Shown here piece by piece: positions 36,077 to 46,900 of a stretch of DNA of 64,000 nucleotides. Each line of letters begins with the position of its first letter. Within the stretch, counting starts at the first letter, position 1. The stretch is from Hydractinia symbiolongicarpus (Eukaryota > Cnidaria > Hydrozoa > Anthoathecata > Hydractiniidae): contig NC_079886.1 in the NCBI RefSeq assembly GCF_029227915.1, positions 22,730,501 to 22,794,500 on the forward strand, given 5' to 3'. The position numbers and the translations under genes are program-made. Under the pieces are notes generated by a model. That model had not been told where the DNA came from, did not search any database, and saw only the letters and a list, made by a program, of their open reading frames with translations.

Positions 36077-39000
36077 TTTACAATGACTTCAAAGATGGCG
36101 GACGTCTTTCCGTTAACGGTAAATCGGCAAATTTATTTCTGCATTGTCTCTACGCATAGAATTGCTGAAACATATTGATTAATGCACGAGAAGTTTACGA
36201 TACGTTAAAAGAAGAAGATGAACAGAAAAGATAATGAAGTTAATGAAGTTAATGAAGTTAGCAACACAAATGGGAATGCAAATACAAATGGTATTGACGA
36301 ATTGCGATTTCCGTGTCACCAGTGCCACAAACGTTTCAGAACCCACAGAGGAGTGCTCCAACATTTGAGGCAATGCAAAGTTAAAATTGGACTTCCAGCA
36401 GAAGAACAATCTACAGACCCTCGAAATGATATGAATGAACGCATTCTACAACAAACGCAACCAGAACTGTTTTATTGGGGTAACGTTAGAGGTACAGATG
36501 CGATTGATCAAATTAATTCTTGTTATGAGAAAATTGTATTTTGGAGGCGAAATTTGTTCATGCTTCCAAATGGTGCTACTGGAAAAAACTTTCTTCGAGA
36601 AGTAACTAGACTATTGAATAGCTGGGTGGAAAATAGCCCAATCAAATGTATTGCGTTAAAAGCAGTACACGTAATGCCAGCTCTATTACTTCAGAAGCCG
36701 TCAAAAAACTCGAAAAGCAAAGACCATGTTAACGCATTACAACGAAGACTAGAATGGTGGAACAAAGGCGATTTTCAAGCACTCTGCGATGAATGTGAAA
36801 TGCTTCAATCACGATTACCTAAACCAACCGAGAGAAGAAACATAGAAGTTGTTTCGAGAAAGTTTAAAGATCTCATGCAGATTGGAAATGTGAATGGAGC
36901 AATCAAATTATTAACAAATAACATGGCAGGTGGCATTCTTCCTGTAAATGACGAAACATTCAATTTATTACGAGTTAAACATCCACCAGGCGAACAAGCG
37001 AAGGAAGACGTTATATTGCAAGGACCGTTATCAATGGTTAATCCGATTGTATATGACGTCATTGATGACACGTACGTATTGAAAGCAGCTCAAGTAACAA
37101 AAGGAGGCTCCGGGCCTTCTGGGGTGGACGCAGATGGATGGAGAAAGCCTTTAACTTCAAAGGTTTTTGGTGAATGCGGTTTGGATTTAAGAAGAGCTAT
37201 AGCCAACGTTATAAAGAAGTTATGTATAGAAAATGTTGAAGATCAATCGCTTGAAGCATTTACTGCTTGCAGACTCGTACCTCTAGACAAAAAACCTGGA
37301 GTAAGACCAATTGGTGTTGGAGAAGTCTTGCGAAGAATATGTGGCAAGGTAGTGATGGCAGTTCTTCAGAAAGACGTCCTTAAATCAAGTGCGGAAATTC
37401 AGATGTGCTCGGGTCAGAAGTCTGGCAGTGAAGCGGCAATCCACGCGATGAGGGAGGTATTTGACAGTGAAGAAACAGAGGCTGTTTTACTTGTTGATGC
37501 AGCAAATGCCTTCAATAGTATCAACAGAGAAGCACTCCTGCACAACGTCAAGATTGTTTGCCCGACTATTGCATGTTATGTCATCAATTGCTATAGATTT
37601 CATGCGAGGCTTTTCATCATTGGAAGTAAAGAAATAAGATCCAAGGAGGGTACTACGCAGGGTGATCCGCTAGGGATGGCAATATACGCAATTGGTCTAA
37701 CACCCCTACTTAATCTGATGGCTGACGAAATATTTGAAACTACTGTTGCTGCTTTCGCTGATGACGTTAGTGCAGGTGGAAAATGTAGAAATTTGAAAGT
37801 TTGGTGGGATAGATTGATGCAAATTGGACCATTGTTCGGTTACAATCCACAACCTCACAAATCTTGCCTAATTGTAAAACCAGGACACGAACAACTGGCG
37901 AAAGCGACTTTTGAGGGCACGAATATCCAGATATGTACTGATGGTGAAAGACATCTTGGCGCCTCGATCGGAAGTGACAGCTTCAGGAAGGAGTACTGTG
38001 AAAAAATGGTAACGAACTGGGTGAAGGAGATATTTTTACTTTCAGATATTGCGCTATCACAGCCACAAGCTGCTTATGCCTGTTACACAAGTGGTTATTA
38101 ACACAAATTTTCATTCTTTCTCAGAACAATACCTGGGATTGAGAAGTATCTGAATCCACTTGAAGAAATCATACGACATCGATTGCTACCTGCTATTACT
38201 GGTGGACACATTGTAAACGATGATGAACGCACACTCCTGTCTTTGCCTCCTCGACTTGGTGGTTTGGGAATTATCAATCCCATTGAACGAGCGCCCACAG
38301 AGCTACGAAACTCAGAAAGCATAACTGCTTCTTTGAAGAACGTAATTCTTCGTAAAAATGTTGTTGATGAAGAAATAGTATCATTGACGGCAGTAAAAAA
38401 CAACCGGAGACAACAGAATCTGGAAAAGTTGAAAAATCTACAATTACGTATGACACCTGAAGCTGCACGATTGAACGAGTCAAATATGGAGAGTGGTGTA
38501 TCAAATTGGCTCACAACTTTACCAATTAAAGAGCTGAACTATGATCTGAACAAGGAGCAGTTTTTTGACGCTCTACGTTTGCGATACGATTGGACAATCC
38601 CGAAACTTCCATCAGAATGCGTGTGTGGAAGCAAATTTAATGTTACACATGCGCTATCATGCAAGAAAGGTGGCTACGTCTCTTTACGACACAATGAGAT
38701 ACGAGATATTACAGGTAAATTACTGGAGGAAGTATGTAAATATGTGAGAAAGGAACCATTGCTGTTACGTTTAAGCGGTGAAAGAATCCATCAAAACGGT
38801 ATTTTATCACAGGAAGCACGATTAGACGTCAGCGCAGTCGGTTTTTGGACCCCTGGTCAACGAGTATTTTTAGATGTACGGGTCTTTGACCTCAACGCTC
38901 TGAGATACAAGGGTCTTTCTCTTGACAAATGCTTCAAGAAAAATGAAGAGGAGAAGAAGAGAGGATACAACGAAAGAGTTATGCAAGTAGAAAATGGAAC

Positions 39001-39381
39001 ATTAACTCCCCTTGTTTTTGCAACAAACGGTGGTATGGGAAGAGAGTGTAAACAATTTTATCAGAGACTGTCTGAAATGATTTCAGAAAAAAGAAACATC
39101 AGATTCGCAGAAGCCACGAAGTTTATTAGAACTAAAATTTCCTTTAGTCTGCTGCGATCAACACTACTTTGCCTGAGAGGTTGCAGATCCTTCGCTCGGG
39201 ACCACCAGCTGACAGATATGGAACTCGGAAATGTTGTATCACTCATTCGATCCTGAATAATCAAGTGTGTTAATTATAAGTGAAACCATGTTGACCTGTA
39301 AATTGTTAATAACTTTTTATTTTATTTTGGTGTTGTTGTAAGTTTATTTATTTATTGGTGGCAAATATATGTAAATGTCGA

Positions 39382-39433
<52 letters not shown>
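36077..39433 (+). mobile_element. R2-like non-LTR retrotransposon, near full length
   Basis: A 3.36-kb element bounded by a perfect 14-bp duplication. It has a short 5' UTR (about 140 bases, with AAGATGGCGG at 36092-36101), one long open frame (36218-39256), a roughly 130-base 3' UTR and a pure poly(A) run of nearly 50 at 39387-39435. The protein domain order (N-terminal zinc finger, reverse transcriptase, CCHC knuckle, restriction-like endonuclease) is that of R2/NeSL/HERO-type elements rather than APE-type LINEs. Canonical R2 inserts in 28S rDNA, but here the flanks are ordinary AT-rich DNA. The intact ends suggest a recent insertion. Confidence 0.9.
36218..39256 (+). pseudogene. Retrotransposon polyprotein with one in-frame stop (zinc finger, RT, restriction-like endonuclease)
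   Basis: The reading frame spans 1013 codons and is interrupted once by TAA at 38099-38101 (codon 628); the frame is the same on both sides. An in-frame TAA 12 bases upstream sets the ATG at 36218. After a small NEVNEVNEV duplication comes a C2HC zinc finger (FPCHQCHKRF, H, C). The reverse transcriptase shows SGPSGVDADGW, LVPLDKKPGVRPIGVGE, the catalytic D427 (VLLVDAANAFNS), QGDPLG and FADD at 513-516 (A-type variant of YADD). After the stop come the thumb region, CVCGSKFNVTHALSC (CX1CX7HX4C knuckle), RHNEIRD and an endonuclease core with ARLDVSAVGFW and FLDVRVF. The product would nick DNA and reverse-transcribe its own RNA in place. With the stop, the endonuclease half is lost, so this copy is probably non-autonomous unless the stop is read through. 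Confidence 0.9.

Positions 39434-39435
<2 letters not shown>
39387..39435 (+). repeat. Poly(A) tail of the retrotransposon
   Basis: About 49 uninterrupted A residues; the last two are shared with the start of the target-site duplication. The length and purity suggest little time since insertion. Confidence 0.95.
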
Positions 39436-39437
<2 letters not shown>

Positions 39438-39447
39438 ATTAATGTTT
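39434..39447. repeat. Target-site duplication, 3' copy
   Basis: AATTATTAATGTTT, identical to the 5' copy at 36063-36076. Confidence 0.93.
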
Positions 39448-40544
39448 CCGCGAAGCGAAGCCACAGCTGGCGTCATAGTCATTAGACATAGGCATCAGAC
39501 ATCTTCAAAGAGTTTAAGGTCATGCCAGGAAAAGATCTTCAACTCTATGTACTCTGGTATTTTTGGTTCTTTTAAGTACTAGACTGAGTAAATAAAAAAA
39601 ACGGTCAAATTAGTGTGTAAAATCTTTACACACACACTTTACACAGAAATTGTTGATCGACAATTATCCCAAATTCGGTGGCGAACGTCGAACTTCTACA
39701 AAGGTCTTTTTATGTGTGTTTTACGTTTGGGAATGAAAGCCTATTGAAAAAGGATATTGTTAACTCCGTAAATGTAAAAAGCCCTGGGGACAAGATTGGT
39801 TTTTTGTTCTCTCTCTGGGAACTGAAACAAGTGGTCCAGCATAAACGGGAAACATTTCGGGAAACATAGCGGATCCAAACAAATGTTTACATCAAATCTT
39901 GACGAAACGAAAGAGGTTGAGGTGGGAAAACTTTTGATTGTTTGAATTTCTTTTTTTACGAGACAGTTTTTCGATATTCCGCTTCCTGCAAGGCCGAAAA
40001 TCACCACTAGGCATAAAGTTAAATAAGTCAAATTTGTAGGAAAGTTGATTTGTAGTATTTTATTGAAAAAAGTGAGTGGAAGATGGGCATATTTTGCCTT
40101 TGAAAATACAAACACGTATTTTAGTGAGTGAGTTAGCTAGCTACTCTAAGTCTTTATAGTTAACACAAAAATCATTTAAGATATATATGAAGGGGAAACT
40201 CACCATGTATATATTCCTATAAACTGCAAAAGGAAGGTGGAGAGGAAATTGTGGTCAAGAGGGTGCCGATAAGCCACATATGCCGTAAAAGTGCAGGCGT
40301 TTTCGGACGAGTTTGGCGTTTCAAAAAAAATTCAAGTATTCGCCGGAAAATACCCGCATAGAAAATAAAAAATAAAAATAAGAATAAGAAAATAAAAACA
40401 GACACTAATGATTCAAAAAACTATAAAAATTAAAATAAACTTGTGATAGCGAAGTTCTTATAAGAACTATTTTTAAGGGGTTTTAATAGTAAGAATAATT
40501 AATATTAATTCAAAGACTTACTTTAAAAACATGTTTATTGTGCA
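39448..40544. other. Intergenic DNA between the two retroelements
   Basis: AT-rich with no recognisable gene. A CCCTGGGGACAAGATTGG segment at about 39782-39799 is another AACCTCGT-family end (reverse orientation). Short frames at 39678-39869 and 39741-40115 overlap on opposite strands and show no domain. Confidence 0.45.
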
Positions 40545-41380
40545 TTAATCCCCATCCACGAGGGTTGCACATTGCTTTCTAGGATCCAAACTTCCTGGAT
40601 TTATGCACCTTTTCCACTTTTTGCTATCAAAGGCATCGTCTATTATCAAATTTTTTAAAGCAAGGTCTTTACAGTATTTATGTTTTCTTTCCATTGCTTC
40701 CTTGGTGTTTCACGTGGCACACTTCCATCAACTTCAAAAGACAGAACCATCTTTGGCCAGGGCTCATTTGGCATGCGAGGAGCATGCAATGCCCAAACCA
40801 TCTCAGCCTATTATATGACAGTACATCTTTGACACTATAAAGCTTTAGCTGCCATAACTCTTTCATTGAGAGTTTGTCAGAGAGCTTTACTGAGCAAATC
40901 CATCTTAGCATTGTGTGATCTGTGCGTTTAATTCGGTTGGTATCTTCAACATTTAGTGCCCACGTTTCACTAGCATACAGGAGCACACTATGTACACACG
41001 CATTGTACACCCGACCTCTGTTGCAAAGGGATATACCAGAACAACTGAAAATGGGAAGCAACTTGTAGTAGTAGTAGTAGTAGTAGTAGTATCGAAGCAA
41101 TCACCACGCTGACTTATCACCACTCTGCACAACCTCAATGTCATCATCTCCAACTTTAATCGATGTGGCTTGGTTATCAATTGAAGTAACAAGTTCACCA
41201 CTGCATTTCTTGCAGAGGAAATCCAGATCTGCTTTTTAGGATCCAGTGATTGCATTGTGAGCATAAGATTGAATTACTCCCAACTCCTTTAGAGCAAACA
41301 CCACATCACCATTTACTTGAGTCAGTTGACATTGATGCCTCACACCGACTGTGCATAATTTTTGTCTTTTTCATATTGAC
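40545..41380 (-). pseudogene. 5'-truncated LINE fragment (C-terminal part of a reverse-transcriptase protein)
   Basis: The minus strand contains GRVYNACVHSVLLYASETWA, then RTDHTMLRWICSVKLSDK and YNRLRWFGH. This block is the hallmark of the region after the reverse transcriptase in RTE/Jockey-like elements. It continues with a frameshift through PRETPRKQWKE and NPGSLDPRKQC to a stop near 40545, followed by AATAAACATG. A (GTA)n microsatellite at about 41066-41090 is inserted in it and creates a run of tyrosines in one frame. At least two frame breaks are present. The upstream catalytic RT core is missing, so this is a dead fragment. Confidence 0.8.
41066..41090. repeat. (GTA)n microsatellite
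   Basis: Eight or nine copies of the trinucleotide AGT/GTA inside the LINE fragment on the opposite strand. It explains the tyrosine run or threonine run seen in the overlapping minus-strand frames. Confidence 0.93.
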
Positions 41381-42399
41381 ACCCTGATATATGCGGACGT
41401 TTGCGGCTTATATTTTCCAGATGGGATAATCTCTCAGAAAAACTAATATATTGTGTTATTGTATAAAGGAGAACTAGCTAATAAAAACAACAGTAGGGTT
41501 ATACATCTGATAATCTTTCTTGCTCCATCAATAGTCAGGGTAAACACCTAATTAGGCTATGTTGGCCAAATTAGGCCATTCACCTAATTTTAGGGGACAT
41601 GTTTGTGGACTAATTAGGCGATTTGTAACCTGATTACACAAATAAATACACAGACCAGGTCTTTTACATGTTGGATGAAATGTTCAATGTCGGCTGCGCA
41701 AGTCTTTAGACTCATTTTAGATGACTTTATATGAAATCTATTATTTAATACTTTTACAGTTATATGGTAGGCAGTTCTTAACAAATTTCATATTACATTA
41801 GAGAAGTTTTTGAACGTGTCATGGTATCAACCCACAGTTCTTGAAAGATTTATTTTGTGACAGGGTACTTCCAATGTCCCTTTGCATCCTTTATATATAT
41901 ATATACTTTTTTAACAGTTTCCTAAGATTTTAAATCTCGGTAGACAGAGTGTTATACAGAGATGTTTTGTTGCAGCCTAAAAAATTGTGCATATACCTTA
42001 TTGGCAAAGTTTTTTGATGTTGCAGAAAGATGTATATATACCATGAGAAAATGTTATCCTGCAAATTTTATTAAAAACTAAAATCAGAACATTATATTCA
42101 AATTAATGGTACACTGGAATGAGTAACAAATGCCAATTTTTCTTCACCTATACAGAAAAGATATTGTAGTTTATTGCATGATTCACACAATTAAAAACAC
42201 ACAACAAAATTGAACATTGTAGTTCCTGAATACTTGTCATCACAGATCACTGAGGGAGAGCATTTACAAAGTTCCAACTGTGATAAAATTTTGTGTTATT
42301 CTACATAGTTAATCGTTTTAACATATATATATACTTAAATCAGTCTTTTTTGCAACATCCAGCTGCTTCTTGATGTTGGTTTTCAAGACAGCTTCACCC

Positions 42400-42960
42400 A
42401 CTGTTGCTTTACTTTTTAGTATATACTGTTCTGTTGAAACATTTAGTTTCTCTCTTATGGAGAAAGTAATGTATATTAGAAGCATTCAACAACATTTTCG
42501 TCGTTTTTGGATTGATTCGAAGTACTTGTTTACCAACCAATGAAATGATTGTTTTGACATGTCTTCTAACCAAGTCTTTGTGCACTTCATACACTCTTTT
42601 TTATCGTAACTCTTCTTCAACCTTTAGCTTCTCCTATGCTTCTTCCAATGTAGCTTTCTGATTAGCTGCATCACTTCTTTATTTTTGAATACACAGCTTA
42701 ATTCTTTAAGCCATTTCTGAACTTACGTGTGACAACCTGCAAATGCGTAAAGATCTGGAACTACTACCAGAATGTCAAGACAATGCACTTCTATACTTAC
42801 TTGATGCTTCAAGATGACCATCCAGAATGACCGTATAGCTTGCAACCAACCACTATCGATAAGAGATTCATATCTAATCTCCTCAGACCAATGCACGCCA
42901 TCCATACCATACGTCAAGGTTGTAGGTACTTTATGTTAGTGCAGGAATAAATAAGACAGC
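42400..42960 (-). pseudogene. Possible degenerate coding region, unknown product
   Basis: Read on the minus strand, three broken stretches have protein-like composition: GMDGVHWSEEIRYESLIDSG (about 42900-42730), KATLEEA-EKLKVEEELR with stops (about 42660-42600) and KTWLEDM/VYEVHKDLVRRHVKTIIS (about 42600-42410). Stops and frame changes separate them and I recognise no family. It could be a decayed gene, a retroelement remnant or chance. Confidence 0.25.
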
Positions 42961-43945
42961 CTTTACTGATATAAATATATCACTATAAACAAAGCGTACA
43001 GCGGAACTAAACAATATAAAACAATCGAAAACCAATGATGAGAAATATAAAACAATACAAGTCGAACGGAGAACTTACTAGCTACTGTAATTACAAATAA
43101 TTCAGTGCACCAACACATACTGTCACAAACCTCACACGAAAATCACAGATTAAATACAGAACTAGAACTGTCAAGAAAAAAGAAGCCTGAACATGAATTA
43201 CGAGACATTTTACTAAAAAAACAACACAATAACAACGATCTACATGTGAGTCCCAGGACGGCCAACAATAACATTGTGTAATGAGATCGTCATTCTACTG
43301 TACGACATGCTTCATCATAATTGTGTAATTTTACTTGAAATATGCGAAGAAGCAGAGATCAAGAATAAAAACAATTTTAATAACACAGAAAACGTGATGC
43401 CAAAATTAATTTACATCTTTAAAATGCACAATATAGGCCTTAATAACCATAGAATGCTTGTCACCAACATTTTGAAAGTTTTAAATGGCGAGAGAACAAT
43501 TGTTGTGGACACAAAAAGGCTTGAAAAAGCAATCTGTATTTATAAACCAATCTGTATATATAAACCCAACCAACTGTTTGCCCTGTATCACCAATAGGGA
43601 AACCTAAAGTGTTAAAAAATACTCCAGCCAGGGCGAAACATACTTTTCCTGTATTTTCATAAATATGTCAGCTCTTTATGATCTGATTTAATAATTGTTT
43701 ACTTGTTATAAAATATTTTTGACAAAAGGAAATACACACAAAGTATTAACTAAAAAGAATTCATGTGGAATCTTAAAAAAATGAAAACGATTATAGTTGT
43801 TTTTTACGTAGCGGATTTCATTTTAAAGTATTTTTTATTTCATTTTCAATTTGCTTCCTTTACTATTTTTTTCCCTTCAATCTTCGTAACTTTATAATAA
43901 TATTTATATATGTAGTTTGTTAACATAAAAAATATAAATAAAAGC

Positions 43946-46900
43946 ATGATACGTGCACAACCAGATGGGGAAGATGAAGAAAATGATGAATTGGATCCTC
44001 GAGTTGAGGTACATTTAAGGTGTTTATATTTTACTAAGTGTGAAGCAGACATAATCACTACTTTCATGTTCTGAACCTGTCACCAAAAGTTTTACTTGTG
44101 AAAATTAGTAAGGTACATTTGGATCAAAACTCTACATGCTGTACTGCTGTCAATAATAATATAAATACAACATAACCTGAGAATTTTACAAATAAACATT
44201 TCTGTCAACAGAACTTACAGTATGATGTAACTTGCAATACCATAACATGAATATAATAATTTTAGATCGAGCTAGAGAATTTAAACAAAGCATCCAATGA
44301 TATCAACATATTGGAAAAGGAGCTAGATGTAAGATTTAATCTCATAATTTTTGCTTTTTTTGGATTTTGCCTGTTTTCCAAAATGATGATGACTTGCTCC
44401 TGCTGTATAGTTTGTTCACCTAATCGTAATTTCACCAATATTTTTTACTAGGAGGCAAGAGCTGTATTTCGTCAAAGCTTAACTGATGCTACTCGGAATC
44501 TTAATCATCTTGCAAAACGTTCAGGAAATAATATAGATAAAGCAAGGCCATATTTTGAAGCGCGGAATCAAGCGAAAAAGGTTTGTATTTGTGTTTTATA
44601 GGTATATAATTTCATATTCCTTCCACAAAATGTATTAACGTATATGTAATTCATCAAGTCAATCATGATTCTTAGATAGATGTGCATAGTTTACATGACT
44701 AGTCCCACAAATATCGAGGGATATACCTGTCTACTATTTCCAGGAGGGGGCATAGTTTAGATGCGGAGTCTTAGAGAGCATTTAATGCTCGTTTTGAGCT
44801 ACGGAGACCCAATTAGGGTCCAAACTCTACCAGACAACTTACAATATCCGGACTGGCCCTACCAATGACCAAAAACTAACATGGATCTAAATCTCATGAC
44901 TTGATTTTGTTTGGAAAAAACAAATGATAAAGTTTTCTCAGGTTGAGTCAGTGATTTTTATTAAGAAATCTCAGAAATGTCCAAAAGGTGACGTAAAAAT
45001 TAAAACATTAGTTCTTTATAATTGCCAATTTCTGATGAATTAATTCTATCATATTTCAGTGGAGACTTAGCTAAATAAGGGTTGTCTATTAGCTGATTGT
45101 CAAAGAAAGTTTATTAAGCTTAAAAGAAGGTTGATGAAACCTTCTTCCTGTTAACTTTTCCCCCTAACGTTTTATAGTTAGACTTTGATACATAGTGACT
45201 TTTTTTAAACTTTTTTTTAGCTTTAATGTTTCCCCAGCATTCAGGAGCACCTAAATAGCTCAGCATGAATAGGGTTAAATGCATATTTTAGCTAATTTTA
45301 AAAACTTAGAAGTAGAATTTTTTTAAATTTACATTTGATGACCTGTCGCATGTTTTTATTTCAAATCGCATAGAAATGTTCTCAATTTTTTTGGAAGAAT
45401 ATAGAAATGTCTTTATTGCTAAAAACGGTAGATGGGAGCATTATATTTTTTGATCAACTTTTTTAATTTTTACGTTATACATCCATCTGCGTATTACAAT
45501 GGACAATTATGTTTTTTTGTATTTTTTGAACACATTTTCAGGCGCAGTTGGAATGCCAAAATGCGGCTATGACATTTGAACGAGCTTCTCAACTCCACAA
45601 AGGTGCTCGGGAAACAATATCTGTTGCTGAAGAGAAGCTTAAAATGAATCCTGGTATGTTTGATGCTGCTTGGCAGGAAATGTTAAATAATGCCAATTTC
45701 AAGGTATTAATGTCTGGATTACTTTTTAAATAATATATTGTTTGTTACTGGTATATATCCACGTATAGCGATTTTTTTATTTTTAATCAGTATTATTATA
45801 TATAACTAGTCGTAAACTCATGGAAAAATCCATGACAATTCACCTGTTCTAAAAATCCACGGAAATTCATTCGGCGCTAGTCACAGCTACTAATCATTTT
45901 TAGTTCACAGTAGGGGAAAGCTAAGCATTATATTATAAACTAGTCCATAGCCCGTGGATAAATCCTTAGCTTTACTCGTTCTTTATATATCGCGTATGGT
46001 ATTTGATATTCGTGTGTTCGTAAGCACAACTATAAAATTAGAACAGACAAAAAAGGACAGTTTTTACAGGTAAATATAGAGATTATTATGTTTTATGGTG
46101 TCAACACAACAACTAAATATTGCCTATTAGTTAAAAAATGAAAGATTTGTGGTTTAAAATGTTTCAAATTGTAAAAAGAATTACAAATGGTTTATTTTGG
46201 TCGAACTGATGGAAATTGGAAATTTCGGAAAGCAGATACAAAACATGCCATTTGAAAAACAGTATTTACAAAATAGTGACTTGTTTTTTTTACTTCTGAA
46301 AGCAAAGCTATCAGATTAGTTGCTTGTTATTATAATTTATATTAATTCCGTGTTTTATCTCGTCAAAATAATAACAAAAGGGCTTGTAAATATGACGCCT
46401 TGTCCATAGTGACGGTGATTATATTTGCTGATGATACTGTCATATTGACATCGCTGTCATCAAACATCAAATTTTATTCCCTACAAAATGGACAGGTTCG
46501 ATTTCGTATTATTTTTATTAATCCTGTCTCCTAATAATTAATAACATGTAAAACACATCTTTCCGGGTGACAATGTGTTTTAGGGAAAAAATTAACAGTA
46601 AAATTGAAGACTTTATTGCTTGAGACCATATAAATAAATAAAATCGCCCTTGGACATTATTCATAACAGCATAAAGTGATGCTGAAAGATATAAGTTAAT
46701 TCTAAACCAAATGCTTCTTTCTGTAACCGCTGTCTATTATGGTAGCTTTTCTTCACCTCAAGTTAAAATAACTATGTTCTGCTGGCTACTAATACAGTTA
46801 AAATTCTTTAGTTTCCTTTTTATACCTGGTTGTAGCTTTATACCTGTGGTACCACCACTAAAACGTAAAAACTGAGAAAAAATGACTTTCTAAAAAACTA

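Noticed and set aside
36805-37071. Minus-strand frame of 88 codons
   Set aside because: It is a shadow of the reverse-transcriptase frame on the plus strand.
43040-43597. Open plus-strand stretches before the SH3BP5-like gene
   Set aside because: Two adjoining frames look mildly protein-like but match nothing known and have no phase-consistent junction to the first exon at 43946.
44740-44930. More GC-rich patch in an SH3BP5-like intron (GAGCTACGGAGACCC...)
   Set aside because: It may be a repeat related to the SINE body (GAGCTACGGA word shared with 17568-17577), but the rest does not align by eye.
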